From Hysterium pulicare CBS 123377 (Eukaryota > Ascomycota > Dothideomycetes > Hysteriales > Hysteriaceae), in the NCBI GenBank assembly GCA_000467715.1, contig AJFK01000645.1:154938-218937 (forward strand): a DNA stretch of 64,000 nucleotides, in the 5' to 3' direction. A model generated the notes under the pieces. That model did no database searches, had not been told where the DNA came from, and worked only from the letters and a program-made list of their open reading frames with translations. This document shows positions 11,065-23,124 of the stretch, piece after piece. The number at the start of each line of letters is the position of its first letter. Within the stretch, counting starts at the first letter, position 1. Position numbers and translations under genes: made by a program.

Positions 11065-12654
11065 ATGCCTCCCAAAGCTGCCAAAGCTCAAGCTCCCAAG
11101 AAGCCTACGGGAGTCAAGAAGCAATCCACCAAGGTCCCCAAAGCTCAAGACCCCTCAGCTCCCAAGAAGCCCAAGGCAGTCAAGAAGCAGCCTATCAAAG
11201 CCGACGCTACAGGCCTCTCGTCCACCCAGAAGCCCAAAGGAGTCAAGAAGCAGTCTGCAAAAGCTACCGCCGCTGGACCTAAGCCAACTAAGCGTGCTCC
11301 ATCAGTGACCAATAAGAAGAAAGGAAAAGTTGATGTCGCTAACTCTGCCGTCGATCCTCCCCCGCAGGCTCATGATGGCATCGTCACTACCGAAGAAGAC
11401 GCAATTGTTGGAGTTGACCGCGATGTCCACCTTGCTCCCACCCCGGCGGCCCACGTTGGGGCCATCACTCCTGAAGAACACGAAGTTGCTGCGGTTGACA
11501 GCCACGTACCCTTTGCTCCCACCCCAGCCGCCCATCCTGCTGCCGTTACTCCTGAAGGAACAAATAATGGAGCTGTCGATGCTCTCGGCACTCTCCCTGT
11601 CACCCGCTCCGAGGCCATCACTCCCGAAGAGCGCAGAGCTGTTGTAGATGACGTCGACGTCAACCTTCCTTCACCCCCGGCTGGCTATATTCACTTCTAC
11701 ATTGGTCAAGCCCCATCGAACCAGTTCTTCGCCATCAAACTAGACCATCTCAAGCACTTCTGCTTCAACATCTTCGAGAAGACTGAAAAGGACCGCGACA
11801 TCATCGTCCTAAAACAGTTCACGCCTCTCACCTTCCTCCGCTTCCTCGCCATTATCGGACCAAAGCCTCTCGACATCCTTCCAACTCATGACAAAGACGA
11901 TAACGGCTCCCACCAGATCACGTGGACCCCAACCGATCTACTAGACCTTTATCTACTTGCCTCAGTTCTAGATTGCCCCTACGTCTGCGACGTCGTTGCC
12001 GATGCTTGGATCCAGGGATTGCAGGAAATTCAAGCGAGCGAGAAAATATGGACGCCACCTAAGAGGGAACCACAAGCAGAGGATGAAAGTCGCCCTAAAT
12101 ACCAGGTCTACAGCTCCACGAAGGGCGTCCCGATTCTCGACCCCAGCATTGGGGACTTCGACCCGTCGATAATCTGTGCTCTGTACGAAGGCACAGAAGA
12201 CGGAAGCGGCGGACGACTGATCTGGGCGGACGCTCTTGCCCTTGCTAAGGATGAGGCCGCAGGGGCAATGAATGCTGCTGTGGAGTCCTGGCCTAGAAAG
12301 CTGCTTGTCGATGTCATGCAAACCTCGAAGCGGAGGGCTCGGGCAAAGCTACTCCTCGTCCTGGAGCAAAAGGGACGGTGGGATTGGTGCCGCAGGTACC
12401 ATGAGCACGCGCGTTGGAACTTGCCTTGTTACAGGGACCAGAAGGCCGATATCGAGAAGAAGGTTGAGCTGGATGCTGCTCGGGCGGTAAGTGGGAAGAG
12501 GAAGAGGGGTGATGAGGAGGAGGAGAGGAGGCCTAGGTCTCCTAAGGTAGCCCGTGTGGACTCTGGGCAGGAGGCTCAAGGCCTCCAGACTACTGTGGAG
12601 CAACTCCCCACAGTGATGGAAGTGGACGAGTCAGAGGAGTCAGAGGAGGAGTAG
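11065..12654 (+). CDS. Lys/Pro/Ala-rich protein with degenerate BTB/POZ-like domain
   Basis: 529 aa from the ATG at 11065, which sits in a good context (aaccATGc). An in-frame ATG at 10939 would add 42 residues, but these resemble translated leader. Residues 1-90 are basic repeats of the form PKKPxxVKKQ. They are followed by an imperfect repeat built on PTPAAHxxAxTPEE. Residues about 209-310 (HFYIGQAPSNQFFAIKL onward) resemble a BTB/POZ fold as found in fungal unknowns, with loss of the usual DV start. The C-terminus has a bipartite-type nuclear signal (KRKRGDEEEERR) and an acidic tail. It is probably a nuclear adaptor protein; no precise function can be given. Confidence 0.8.
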   Translation: MPPKAAKAQAPKKPTGVKKQSTKVPKAQDPSAPKKPKAVKKQPIKADATGLSSTQKPKGVKKQSAKATAAGPKPTKRAPSVTNKKKGKVDVANSAVDPPPQAHDGIVTTEEDAIVGVDRDVHLAPTPAAHVGAITPEEHEVAAVDSHVPFAPTPAAHPAAVTPEGTNNGAVDALGTLPVTRSEAITPEERRAVVDDVDVNLPSPPAGYIHFYIGQAPSNQFFAIKLDHLKHFCFNIFEKTEKDRDIIVLKQFTPLTFLRFLAIIGPKPLDILPTHDKDDNGSHQITWTPTDLLDLYLLASVLDCPYVCDVVADAWIQGLQEIQASEKIWTPPKREPQAEDESRPKYQVYSSTKGVPILDPSIGDFDPSIICALYEGTEDGSGGRLIWADALALAKDEAAGAMNAAVESWPRKLLVDVMQTSKRRARAKLLLVLEQKGRWDWCRRYHEHARWNLPCYRDQKADIEKKVELDAARAVSGKRKRGDEEEERRPRSPKVARVDSGQEAQGLQTTVEQLPTVMEVDESEESEEE

Positions 12655-13368
12655 GATATCAGTATCTAGGCATAGGGTTCTTGTAGAAGTCCTAAATTAA
12701 GGTCTTAAATATAAAAGTAAATTCCTCCTATGCATAAGTACACTATAACTTCTAGAGAACTTGCCTATAGCTACACGGCGATGACTTGTCTATATATAGT
12801 AACGCAGAAGCCAATTGTGCTCCGTATCAGGGTGGTAACTGACAATAATAGGCTTCCCAAAGCTCAATCCTGCATTGTACCACGATGGGAACTGATTTTG
12901 AAGGGTTTCCCACAGCTCGATTGTGATCGTCACAGCGACTAGTACGTCGTATAGCCCATTCTCCTCATATAGCTGTATAATCTTAAAGGTAGTGGTAAGC
13001 TTGATGTAGAAGGAATGTGAAAATAGTCTAAGCCCTTTTTCCAGGCGCGGGTAGATGCATTATGCACAGTAAAGCATCTGGCCGTCCATGCAAGTCATCG
13101 GATAGCGGGAACCTTCGTCTGGCGGGGCCAGACGCATAACCAAAATTTCTCAAAGAAACGTCCACTCCACAACACCACCACTTCGCAGACAAACACTGTT
13201 AATGCAACACACATAATTTGCTGTTTGTGAGCTAGCTACTGCTCTGAAGCATCGCGCATCACCTCAACATATCCATGAACCGACGCGTCATTCTTTCGAC
13301 CGACTGCACGAACTACTGCATGATCAGACCCCAAAGACTGCCTCCATTGAACGATATCCGCTTTGAAT
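12655..13368. other. AT-rich intergenic region
   Basis: Between the BTB-like gene and the F-box gene. It is rich in TA steps near the polyadenylation area (12655-12800). An open stretch from an ATG at 13275 runs into the F-box gene's first exon in another frame and ends at a stop near 13410, so it is at best an upstream ORF. I see nothing else. Confidence 0.4.
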
Positions 13369-16300
13369 ATGGAGATGCACGATGGAATACCGCTCTTCCC
13401 AAGACTTAGGTCATCACGGCATATAACGCAACCCTCTTCCTCCTCGGACGGTGATTCCAGTGACGCTGAAGAGCTTAGAACTCATAGTTTCTGGACAGAC
13501 GAATCTGTAAGTTCCATGACTCCTCCCCGCCCTTACTCCCGCAGACTCCCATATAATATCTCCTTGATTTTCTATTTCATACTATCATTGAACGGGCTGG
13601 CCTGAGTGTTTGCTAACAGTTACTGTCAGGTGCCCATGGGTCCTCATACTCCTCGCTCTCAGTCACGGCAGCAACCCCGGGGACGACGCGGACGCGGAGG
13701 TCAAACCCGAACACCTACTTGCGATCGTTACGAATCTTCCGATCCTACCGTTAGCCCTGGTCAGGCCGGTGAAGCTTCATCAACGCCTTCAGAGACTCTC
13801 TCCAACCCTTTCAACTCTCCAATCTTTTCCGGTAGAACAGGGCTCTCCCGACATCAGCGACGTGGCTCAGGCAATACTGGCTCAAACATTTCAGGTTCGC
13901 CGACGACGTCGAGGGCTCGTGAAAATACTAGTCCAAACTTCAGATACAGAGAGATAGAGCGGCTGCAGGCCCTAACTACAAGTTCACGAAATCCATCGCT
14001 CGGTGGTTTCGTGAACCCTCCAGCTTCTCGGTTTCACATTCAACCTCGAGCAGCTAGTAGTGAAAGCATCGAAAACCGCATGCCGCGCCTATTCTCCAGT
14101 GGAGGGCGGCAAGGTAATTCACTTTTCCGCAGTCCTTCTAGGGTAGGAAACAGCGGAAGAGATGGCACGCAGAATAACTATGCAAATACTGCTTCTAGGC
14201 CCTTGGACCTCATGACTGGCCCTGAAAATTTCGACTCTTCCTTACCCAGACTATCTACTCCATCGAATACCGAGAACCAACAAACAACCCTGTTCGGTCC
14301 ACTCAATACTTCACTAGACAATCCTACGGCCGATACTGCGAGAGGCCACGCTATGGATGAGTACATGGCCGACTTGATGGAGCTTTCAGAGTCGGATGAT
14401 CAACTCATAGTGCTCTCCCCACAATTACGACCTTGGGGTCTAAATCTATCCTCGAACGAGGAAGCGAAGATACTGTCACGACTAAGAGCCATGAAACGTC
14501 CCAGAGAAAGGAGTGATGGTAATTTCACCAACGAAAAGACTCTGCTGAAAGCTTTGGATAAGAAAGGCGCAATTGCTATGCTTCTTTATTTCAGTGAGAA
14601 TGCTAACCCTGACGCCAATGATGTATGGCCCAACATCCGCGATGCGTCCAAGCTCCCAGCCCGCTACTACCGGGTCGTCAGGGATACTGGAGATGCTGCG
14701 GCTGAACCGGACAAATGGAAGGGTTTCGGTTTCAGAGAGTCCCTTAGGCCTAGTAAGATTCTGAAATTGAAGCTGAAGTCACATCACCTAATCCAGAAAG
14801 ATGTCACTTGGCCAGCCAGGGTTTTGCCCACCGAGTTGTATGAAGAGATTACAAGATATCTATCACGCGATGATGTCAAATCCATGCGACTAGTCTGCAA
14901 AGAATTTGACAGACATGTTTCGCAGGTTCTCTTCCAGACAGTGGTTGTTCCATTTAACACAGAAATCTATGGAATGCTTGGCACGGAACATAAACTGGAT
15001 ATCAAAGGGAAAAAGAAAGTCAAGGTCGAAAACAACAAGTCGCTACCTTGGAAGAACGCCAATGGCGACGACGTCTATAATGGCCATGGTCTAGATGTTT
15101 TCAGAGGCTTTGGCCCACATATTCGTCGGTATGGTATGAGCTTTGATGTTAATGAAGGTATGTACAACATTATCCTGGTCTTCAAGAAAAGTTTCTAACA
15201 TTGCTAGATTCACTTACAAGGCCGCCATGGAAAGATCTAACTCAAAGCCACGTTAGCTTTTGGGGCAGTTACGATTGGCCTTTCCAAGAGTATCGAAGAT
15301 TTGAAGACGTAGCCGGGCTGGAGCTTGCAGCAGACGAGACTCCCAAAATGAAGACGGCATTTTCCATGCTTGACAAGGTCCAAGAGCTCGCTTTATCAGT
15401 CGACAGTGGTCTTGGCTGGTTGAATGGTCCAGACAAATCCATCCGTGCCCGAATACTCCAAAGACCACCCGACGTATTCGGGTTATCGAAGGATGTCCTA
15501 GATCGCAAGATCCAAGCCCAAAACGAGCTGTGGGACTATATTAACGCTTGCCACCTTTCTGCAGGATCCGACATAAAACTAGCCAATCTATATCGCATGG
15601 ATATGAACCGTTCCCTCTCCGAATTCCAGGAAAGCAATATGATCCCAGCGGATCAACCGCATACTCCTTTCTTGGACTCACATCTCATCACTGAGGCTAT
15701 ACCTCATGATTCTCCAGACATCCAAGTACCTTCTTTCGATGACCCCGACTTGCTCGAGCGTTTTGTTGATATGCAGACGCCGTCTACAGCTGGGATGCTG
15801 TACTCATCAAGTTCCGTACCGACTGATGCCGGGCAGTTGCGAAGTTCACTCATTCCCTCACAGCTGACCAAAGCACAAAGAGAATGGCTTTTAGAAACCG
15901 AATGGGCACAGCGCGCATTTGTCGCCTCTTATATGCTCGCCATCATCGATAATCCGAGAACATTCGCAAGCGTCCATACTCTGACCATTTCTCGACTCTC
16001 AAGTCGATATATCTCGATGCTCTGCCGAAATGACTTTTGGGATGCACTGCCAACGCTCAGGAACGTTACCATTCAAGTGGTTCCAGATTGGCGCACCGTC
16101 GTCAAAGATGAAGCTGGATTTGTGGAGACACCGAGAGTTTCCCCGATCTATGCCATTAACCCATTCTATCGAATACTGAGCGAAATGATAAGCCCACGCA
16201 GTAATATCAAAACCCTTATTGTTGGCTGGGCGGCTGGAGGGGAACATGCTGAAGGGTTGCACGCAAGGAATAAACACATATTGCCGGCCCCGTTGTTGCG

Positions 16301-17324
16301 TAGCAACGACGCACTGAGTCTTCATCCAAGCGAACCTCCTGAGCAATTATTGGGCTTGCCGTTTGTCGAACAGCTTACAATGAAGAATTGCTGGATCACA
16401 CCTCCTGCGCTCTTGGACTTTGTTAAGAAGCACGACAAGCTCAGCCTGAAAAAGTTGGTTCTCAACTCGGTATCACTGACCGCTATGCCAAGAACAGCCC
16501 CAAACCACAACCAACAGCACTTTGGCAACAATGTGCTTGCTGCCGCCTTGGTACACCTGCAACACCAGAACAATGCTCAAGGCGGGGGCCAACAAAATCC
16601 AATTAACTTCATTGGGCAAGGTCAGAATCACTTACAAGCACTACAAACGCAGATAAACAACTTGCAGGCACAGCATACGGCACATGCAGCAGCACAGGTG
16701 GTGCAACTACAAGCACAATTACAAACTCTCTTGCAGTTCCAAGGCTTACTTCAAAACAACCCAAACAACCACGGTGGTGGAATGCCAATGAATCCACCAG
16801 GAGCGATACAGCCTCCCCAGCAGCAAAATGCTCCTCAAGCTGCAGTTCGTATGGAGCATCGTCTTGGTTCGTGGCCTTCCGTTCTCGACATTATATCTCC
16901 TGGCCAGAGTCTGAAACACTTTGGCTCTGAGCATAGCAATGCAAACGAAGAGCGAGAAACAAACCTCAAGACCATCGAATTAATCTCTTGCGGCTACGTC
17001 CGTCTTCAACACGCGCCCATTGACCAACTTCCTCTCGAAACAGCTAACTTTCATATTCGCGACCCACATTTTACCAAAAAATACAGTGCACTATCCTCGG
17101 CAATGATGTCATGTAAAGATTCGTTGCTTGGTGAGATTATTCAGGAGTCCGACGCTATGGAGATGACGGCATTAAATACAGCCTGGCTCTTGACGGTGGG
17201 TTGGTCTGACTTGGAGGAAGCTAAAGCGGCCGAATTTGATGGCTTATTGCCAGGTGGTACCGGTCGATTCTCCGGTGTCATTCGGGATACTGATCGTCAA
17301 ACCGCTGTCAACTCGGCGACTTAA
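13369..17324 (+). CDS. large F-box protein with Gln/Asn-rich segment, 3 exons
   Basis: Exons are 13369-13506, 13630-15157 and 15208-17324, giving 1260 aa. Introns are 123 and 50 nt, with gtaagt and gtatgt donors. Residues 1-390 are Ser/Arg/Pro-rich and disordered. An F-box lies near 441-490 (LPTELYEEITRYLS, then LVCKEFDRHV), so the protein probably docks to Skp1 in an SCF ubiquitin ligase. The long C-terminal half looks like the substrate-side repeat region of fungal F-box proteins. Within it, about residues 986-1086 are Gln/Asn-rich with heptad-like LQ repeats (coiled coil or prion-like). The target is unknown. The first ATG of exon 1 was used; the frame upstream opens only with TTG. Confidence 0.85.
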
Positions 17325-17978
17325 GCCATGCCTTCTCCTCCATGAATGTTTGGGCGTTCAGACTTACATTAAGCAACAGAAACCGGATGCACCCACCACT
17401 GGTGGATCTAGTGTACTGATACTGGTCTTAGACGCCAATTTCTAGCCAGTACTCTGATTACATCTTCGCGGCTGAGAAAAGTCGCTCTCACATTCAGTCT
17501 GTATAACTAATGTACCTATGCATCGGCATTGGGATTGCTGGATTGGCGTTATGGTAGGAAATGAACGACCAAAGGCGGATGTTGGGCTTCCCGTGTCATA
17601 CAGCTATTGACATGATGCATGGTGGCCTTTCTTTTCTACTTCTTTGACCTTGAGCGGAACTATTAGACTTTTTCAAAGCCGCGAGGCACGATTAATAATA
17701 ATGGCGGTATTTTGGAGCGAGAGCATCGAAGGAATACCTGAGAAGTGTGTTTATCTTTGTGATTGCATCTTAGACAACGATTATTACGATGAAAGATCAT
17801 TCGTGATCAATTCTCAGTACTGGACCTTTTACTGTGGTAATATTTCGTGGCTGCTTAGCACGTGATGAACAATTAGCCGAGCGGATTCTCTTGGCGCACA
17901 CCAAAGTGCAGAATCTAAGACGACCTCCGACAATACCAATACGAACGCTCACCCTGTTTCCACCACCACACCGTCGCC
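17325..17978. other. intergenic region and ribosomal protein promoter
   Basis: The last ~60 bases before 17979 are pyrimidine-rich (ccctgtttccaccaccac), typical of a ribosomal-protein leader. The rest is AT-rich with no supportable gene. Confidence 0.4.
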
Positions 17979-19122
17979 ATGGGAAGGGTTATCAGGAACC
18001 AGCGTAAAGGTCGCGGCTCCATTTTCACGGCCAATACTCGCTTGAACAAGGCCCCCGCTCTATTTCGCACACTCGACTACGTACGTCAATCTCACGATGC
18101 TGGACAAACCCGACAAAATCTATGGCATTGGGGCTAATAAGGACGCAGGCCGAGCGCAATGGATATATTCGAGGTGTTGTAAAGGAGATTGTCCATGATT
18201 CTGGCCGTGGTGAGTACTGCCATGACTTCAAGCGTTCTAAGTGCACCTCTAATCTCGAATTTTGACTATAGGCGCGCCTCTCGCAAAGGTTGTCTTCAGA
18301 AACGTACGAACGGATTGAAATCCCTCTCATCATCGTCGATCAACTCGCTCATGATTTTAACAGCCATACCGATTCAAACTGAACACCGAAACATTCATCG
18401 CCAATGAGGGCATGTACACTGGCCAGGTCAGTTGGAGGAAATGACGGACATCGATTAGACTCAAGTAAAGACTGACACGAATAAGTTCATCTATGCTGGC
18501 AAGCACGCCGCTCTCACTATCGGCAACGTCCTCCCTCTCGCCTCCGTTCCCGAAGGTACTGTCCTCAGCAACGTCGAAGACAAGTCTGGAGACCGTGGTG
18601 CGCTTGGCCGTACATCTGGCAACTACGTGACTGGTGCGTTCAATTGTCATGACCTTTTATGTGAGAGAGTATAACGTCTAATTGGATATGCAGTCATCGG
18701 CCACAACTTTGATGAGGGCAAGACCCGCGTCAAGCTTCCCAGCGGTGCCAAGAAGGTCCTCCCTAACAGTGCACGAGGCATGGTGGGTATTGTAGCAGGA
18801 GGTGGACGTACAGACAAGCCTCTCTTGAAAGCATCGAGGGCTAAGCATAAAGTATGTTTCCCGTCTCTTCGTACAAAATTCTGACTACCGTCCTGGACAC
18901 GACTGATACCTTCTTTTCCAGTTCGCCGCCAAGCGCAATTCTTGGCCCAAGACCCGTGGTGTAGCCATGAACCCAGTCGACCATCCTCACGGTGGTGGTA
19001 ACCACCAGCATATCGGTAAAGCCTCTACAATTTCACGAGAAGCCGCACAAGGTCAAAAGGCCGGTCTCATTGCGGCCCGGCGGACAGGTCTATTGCGGGG
19101 TACACAGAAAACGAAGGAGTAA
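17979..19122 (+). CDS. rpl2: 60S ribosomal protein uL2 (yeast L2, human L8), 7 exons
   Basis: Exons are 17979-18080, 18149-18209, 18272-18303, 18364-18426, 18486-18633, 18694-18851 and 18922-19122, giving 254 aa, the normal length. Six introns of 59-70 nt, dense for a fungal gene. The product is a core protein of the large subunit near the peptidyl transferase centre. Diagnostic segments include [14 protein letters not shown] at the start, [24 protein letters not shown], and the universally conserved [13 protein letters not shown], whose histidine matters for peptidyl transferase. It converges with APC4, leaving 371 bp. Confidence 0.97.
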
Positions 19123-19493
19123 AGCGGATGCTGCTTGTGCTGAACTGGTATTCTCATACTACTACTTTTTTGTGGGGATGATAGGGGCGTTTATGATAAG
19201 CTGAGCATCCTCCTTTTCAAGGAAAAGGATTCATGATAGGGCCTTGTGGAATACAGATCAAAAATTGCATCTCAGGTTTGAAATTGCTCTGTTGTGAGGT
19301 TGTCTAAGGACAGCTATGTTTTGTTTCCTTTTTCCAAGTAACGAATACGCCAAGCACTAGCGGACACCAACGTTCAGGTCCGTACATCAAGTGCTTGCTG
19401 TTGAGTCGTTCCAGTAGAGCAGTAAGGCCCAAGGCTTGCTCCTCGTTTCCCACTGATCAACCACGTTTTGATACATGCCTGGTGGCCACCAAA
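19123..19493. other. convergent 3' spacer
   Basis: 371 bp between the stops of the uL2 gene (+) and the APC4 gene (-). It holds 3' untranslated sequence of both; nothing else is visible. Confidence 0.5.
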
Positions 19494-22456
19494 TCACATC
19501 CCAAAATCATCTATCATCTCAATATCGCTATCGTCCTCCGCCTCTTCACTCTCCATGTCCCCGCTTCCACCATCGCCTTTCTTTGCCTTGCCTTCCTTGA
19601 AATCTAGATCCAGCACCCGATAATGTCGTCTATCCTCGCCCAACACGACCAAGGCTCTCCTTCCCTTGCGTCCATTAACAACGAGCTTCACCGGTTGGAA
19701 TTTATCTTCAGACGAAGTGTCGAAGATATGCTTCATGTACGGTTTAAGCTGTTCTGGGGTCGAGAGGTCTGCTTTTCCACGGGAGGAAAGAGAGATGGGT
19801 GATCCTGCTGGTAAGGCTGATGTGGAAAGAGAAGGGTTTGGGATGGGATTGTAGGGGAGTGTGCTCGAATTAACGTGTTGAGATGGAGAGGTGCGTTTTT
19901 GAGGGTGATGGGGATTGTAGGGGATGGAGAGGATATAAGAGAGGTTTTGTGTGGCGCGGACAAGGATAAGAAGGGAGATGTCATCTGCAAATTTGAGGTC
20001 CAAAACGGTTGACGAGGGACCGAAGTTCAGGGTTGTTGTTGCGGCCGTGTGGATAGATCGCGGGATTGAATCGAGGATCGGTTCGTGGGTTATGAGGTGG
20101 AGATGGACTTGAGGGAGCCTGTCAGTCCTCTGGCTTGATCTGAAGAAAGTAATTGAACGAGGAAGTTATGATTTACCTTGACTCATTGCCTCCTTCATGA
20201 CAACACCGATATAAGTAGTCACATCATCCGTCCCACCCAAAGTCTCATCGAGGGTCAGCCGGTCGAAACCCAGATCACTCTTACCTTTCTTTTTCCCTTC
20301 ACGACCCATATTTCTGGGAGAAGAAAGTAGCTTTCTCACCTCGTACACCATGCGTACATCCCTGGCTTCACTAGCCTCACCCTCCTCAAGTACGATCCCG
20401 CAATTTATGCTCGTACTTGACGCTTGCCATGATGAAAATTGTTGGAGTAGCTTTCCACAACGCATACCAAGCTGCCTGTTCATATAATCCAGACACAGTG
20501 CTTCTTCGTTGGATTTTGCACCTTCCTTGAACCAATCAATGGCTTTTCTCGTTTCGTCATAGTCAATACTTTCTATGCTTTTGCTTCCCTGCGGTAGGTC
20601 CTTTTCAAGCCTGAGGAAAGACGCCAACTCGCTCTTCGTCAAAGAATGCTGAATATATTCCAACAGTGGTCCATAATCGATACCTGGATCTCGATTCTCC
20701 ACATCCTCTCTGCTCTGACTCCCCGGCGTCGTTCCCTCGAGATCGATTTCGTAGCGAAGCCATCTGGAGAAAACACCGAATTGGCGTTTCTCATCGCCAG
20801 CGTATAGTAGAACAGTGTGTCCGACCAACCTCAGACAGTTTATAATGTCGAGGATGTTGGTGAGCTCTTGCACGGGGACGTTGAAGATGCTCAGTGCTTC
20901 GTCATATTTGGCTAGGCCACGAAGCCTGCTAATCACAATGCTGCAGCGGTCGAGGGCAGGGAGAAGATTTTCATGGATGAGGGAGATGACATTGGAGAGG
21001 TTGGTTGTTACGGCGTGGTCCCAGCGTTTATGGCCCTAGCAACGTTTGAGCAAGATTGGGATTGCAAAGAGCATTAGATTTCATCGTGGTGAACGTACAC
21101 TTTCCGTTAATTCGTCAACCAACCATTCTTTGATTATGGGTGGGCAGGATCCAGTACACGCCAAATGGTACAGATTTGTGACTATATCGCCTTCGCTTTT
21201 CTCCTCCAGCGTCTCTGTTACGTTTCGGATGAACTTTGAAGGAAGGTCTTGTGACTGATTCCAAAATGTGCGGATGCGCTGAAGGCATTGGTCAATATTA
21301 AGAAGGAGGTTTTGTAGCTGTGTTGTCTTCGACGCAATTAGATGCAGGTAAATGCCCGCAGACGGAATGAATTTGAGTGTTAAGGGCACCAGTGCAAGCT
21401 TCATGCTCTCCCGGGACTTCTCCAACTCCTTCGAGGGCGTGCCTGACGATGGGTTTTTTTCTTTAATTTCCATCAACAGTCCATGGCTGCAGCTATAAGG
21501 ATGGCTTGCATGTACAAGTGGTTGATATGATTCGATAGGCCATTCTATCGGTAACCGGACATTGACTATTCTTAGCGAATCATAGATGGTAGGGTTGACG
21601 GTTCCATCATCCGTGCATCGGATTAATGTATCCACGGCATTGTGATCCTTCAAATGATGTGAGTGAAAGATAGCATCAACTTGAGCCTGGGAATTGAAGG
21701 CTCCCGTATCTGGCTGCATAGCTCTGGCGAAGGGCGTAGTCGGTGGCAATGGCAAGGGAGGAAGTTTTGGGAGCAGAGCCTCCATATCTGTAAGAGCCAA
21801 TTGATTAGGGAGGTCGGGGGCCATATCCAGGGCCTGGAGATCAGGCTGGCGCTGGAGGAAGTCATCTAGAGTAGTATCATCCTTGAGTGAGTCCCAGTCA
21901 TCAGTCGTAGTAGTGGTGAAATCCAATTTGGTTACGCTCTCTCCATTTTTCTTTTTCGGAACGCCGGTTCTGGCCTTAACAGCGTCGACATCAATGAAAT
22001 TGACGCCCCAACCAATGCAGCGGATTCGGCTACTTCCAGGGACTTGAGATGGAAGTGGCATATCCTTCTGCAAGATCTTGCCCGTCTCAGCGGAAATGAT
22101 GTCCACTAGGCCATCGCTCCAAGCAATGGCAATTGACTGGCCTACGTGTTTGATGTTAGCAGTTGTCAAAACGGTAGCTCTGTATTGTAGGTAAGGAATT
22201 TTGTGGTCAGAAATTGACTACGCCAGATTACAATACCATTGAATTTCCAGCAGATACAATCAATGTTGCTGCTAGCGTTCTTCCGTCTCATGCCAAAGGC
22301 TCTCTGTCCATTGATCCTGTAGACATCTAAATTTTCTTCTTCAGTAACCACGGCGACGAGATCCATAGTCGGACAGTAAGCTATCAAATGCGCCTGAATA
22401 GGCTGCAGCAATATTTTTTCGGCTTGCTGCAGCATTTTTGGTGCTGTGGACTCCAT
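19494..22456 (-). CDS. apc4: anaphase-promoting complex subunit 4 (APC4), 4 exons
   Basis: Exons on the minus strand are 22456-22237, 22141-21099, 21035-20177 and 20107-19494, giving 911 aa. Subunit of the APC/C ubiquitin ligase platform in the nucleus. The N-terminal WD40 part shows LIAYCPTMDLVAVVTEEENL and IAIAWSDGLVDII. The middle helical APC4 domain shows the hallmark IIKEWLVDEL followed by GHKRWDHAV, and later LAKYDEALSIFNVP. The last intron (20108-20176) uses the acceptor ccctcaag, because the upstream cag would put a stop in frame; the chosen join gives MSQVHLHLITHEP. The C-terminus is acidic (DDSDIEMIDDFGM). An alternative start upstream at 22576 is less likely. Confidence 0.93.
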
Positions 22457-23124
22457 GAAGGGCGGACGGCGAGGAATGGTGGAGCATGAACGATATTGAT
22501 GGTTTGGTGTTTTTGGGGTTGGAGTCGCGTCACGCAGGCTCGTTGTTTGACAACATAGAATTTTGGCTGCAAACAATCATCAAAATCGCTCCATGAAGGT
22601 GAGTCGTGAACAGTGATTCGTATTACCTGATCGAGGTAGGCGAGATTACGGAGAATGATCACGTGAATAGGGAGTTGGAAACGTCACGCAAGTGGACAAG
22701 CAGTTTGGTTGGCCCTCAAGCCCTCGAGCCCACATCGACCAGAATAATAGTCATTTAATTGCGATTGAAGTCTCGTCCATTCCGGCTCTCCAGGACGAGG
22801 AATATGTAGTACAAGCCGCCATATTCAATATTCCCGCCCGATGCTAAACGCCTTAATGCTTCATGCGATAGCAATAGCAATACATCCCAACGCCATAAGC
22901 CTCTCATAGCCTTTTCATGATTAAGGATCAACGCCGCTGCCCAACCCTCCCATGATTGATCCGTCTAAAAGCGAACATCAGACAACCGCCCAGCCAGCCG
23001 TGCGGAATGCAGCAACCTCGTCTTACGGCTCTCGGACCTCGATATGTACAGAACACGCTGTCGTCCGGAATATAGCGTGCAGATGAAAAACTAAAATTGA
23101 GATAGGATGAAGCGAAAAGAGATC
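22457..23124. other. intergenic region
   Basis: Promoter of APC4 and 3' region of the NIPA transporter, both on the minus strand. Short open frames here show no domain. Confidence 0.4.

Noticed and set aside
21034-21100. Alternative APC4 start at 20936 as a separate gene
   Set aside because: The frame continues upstream through a clean intron into the rest of APC4, matching the family across the junction.
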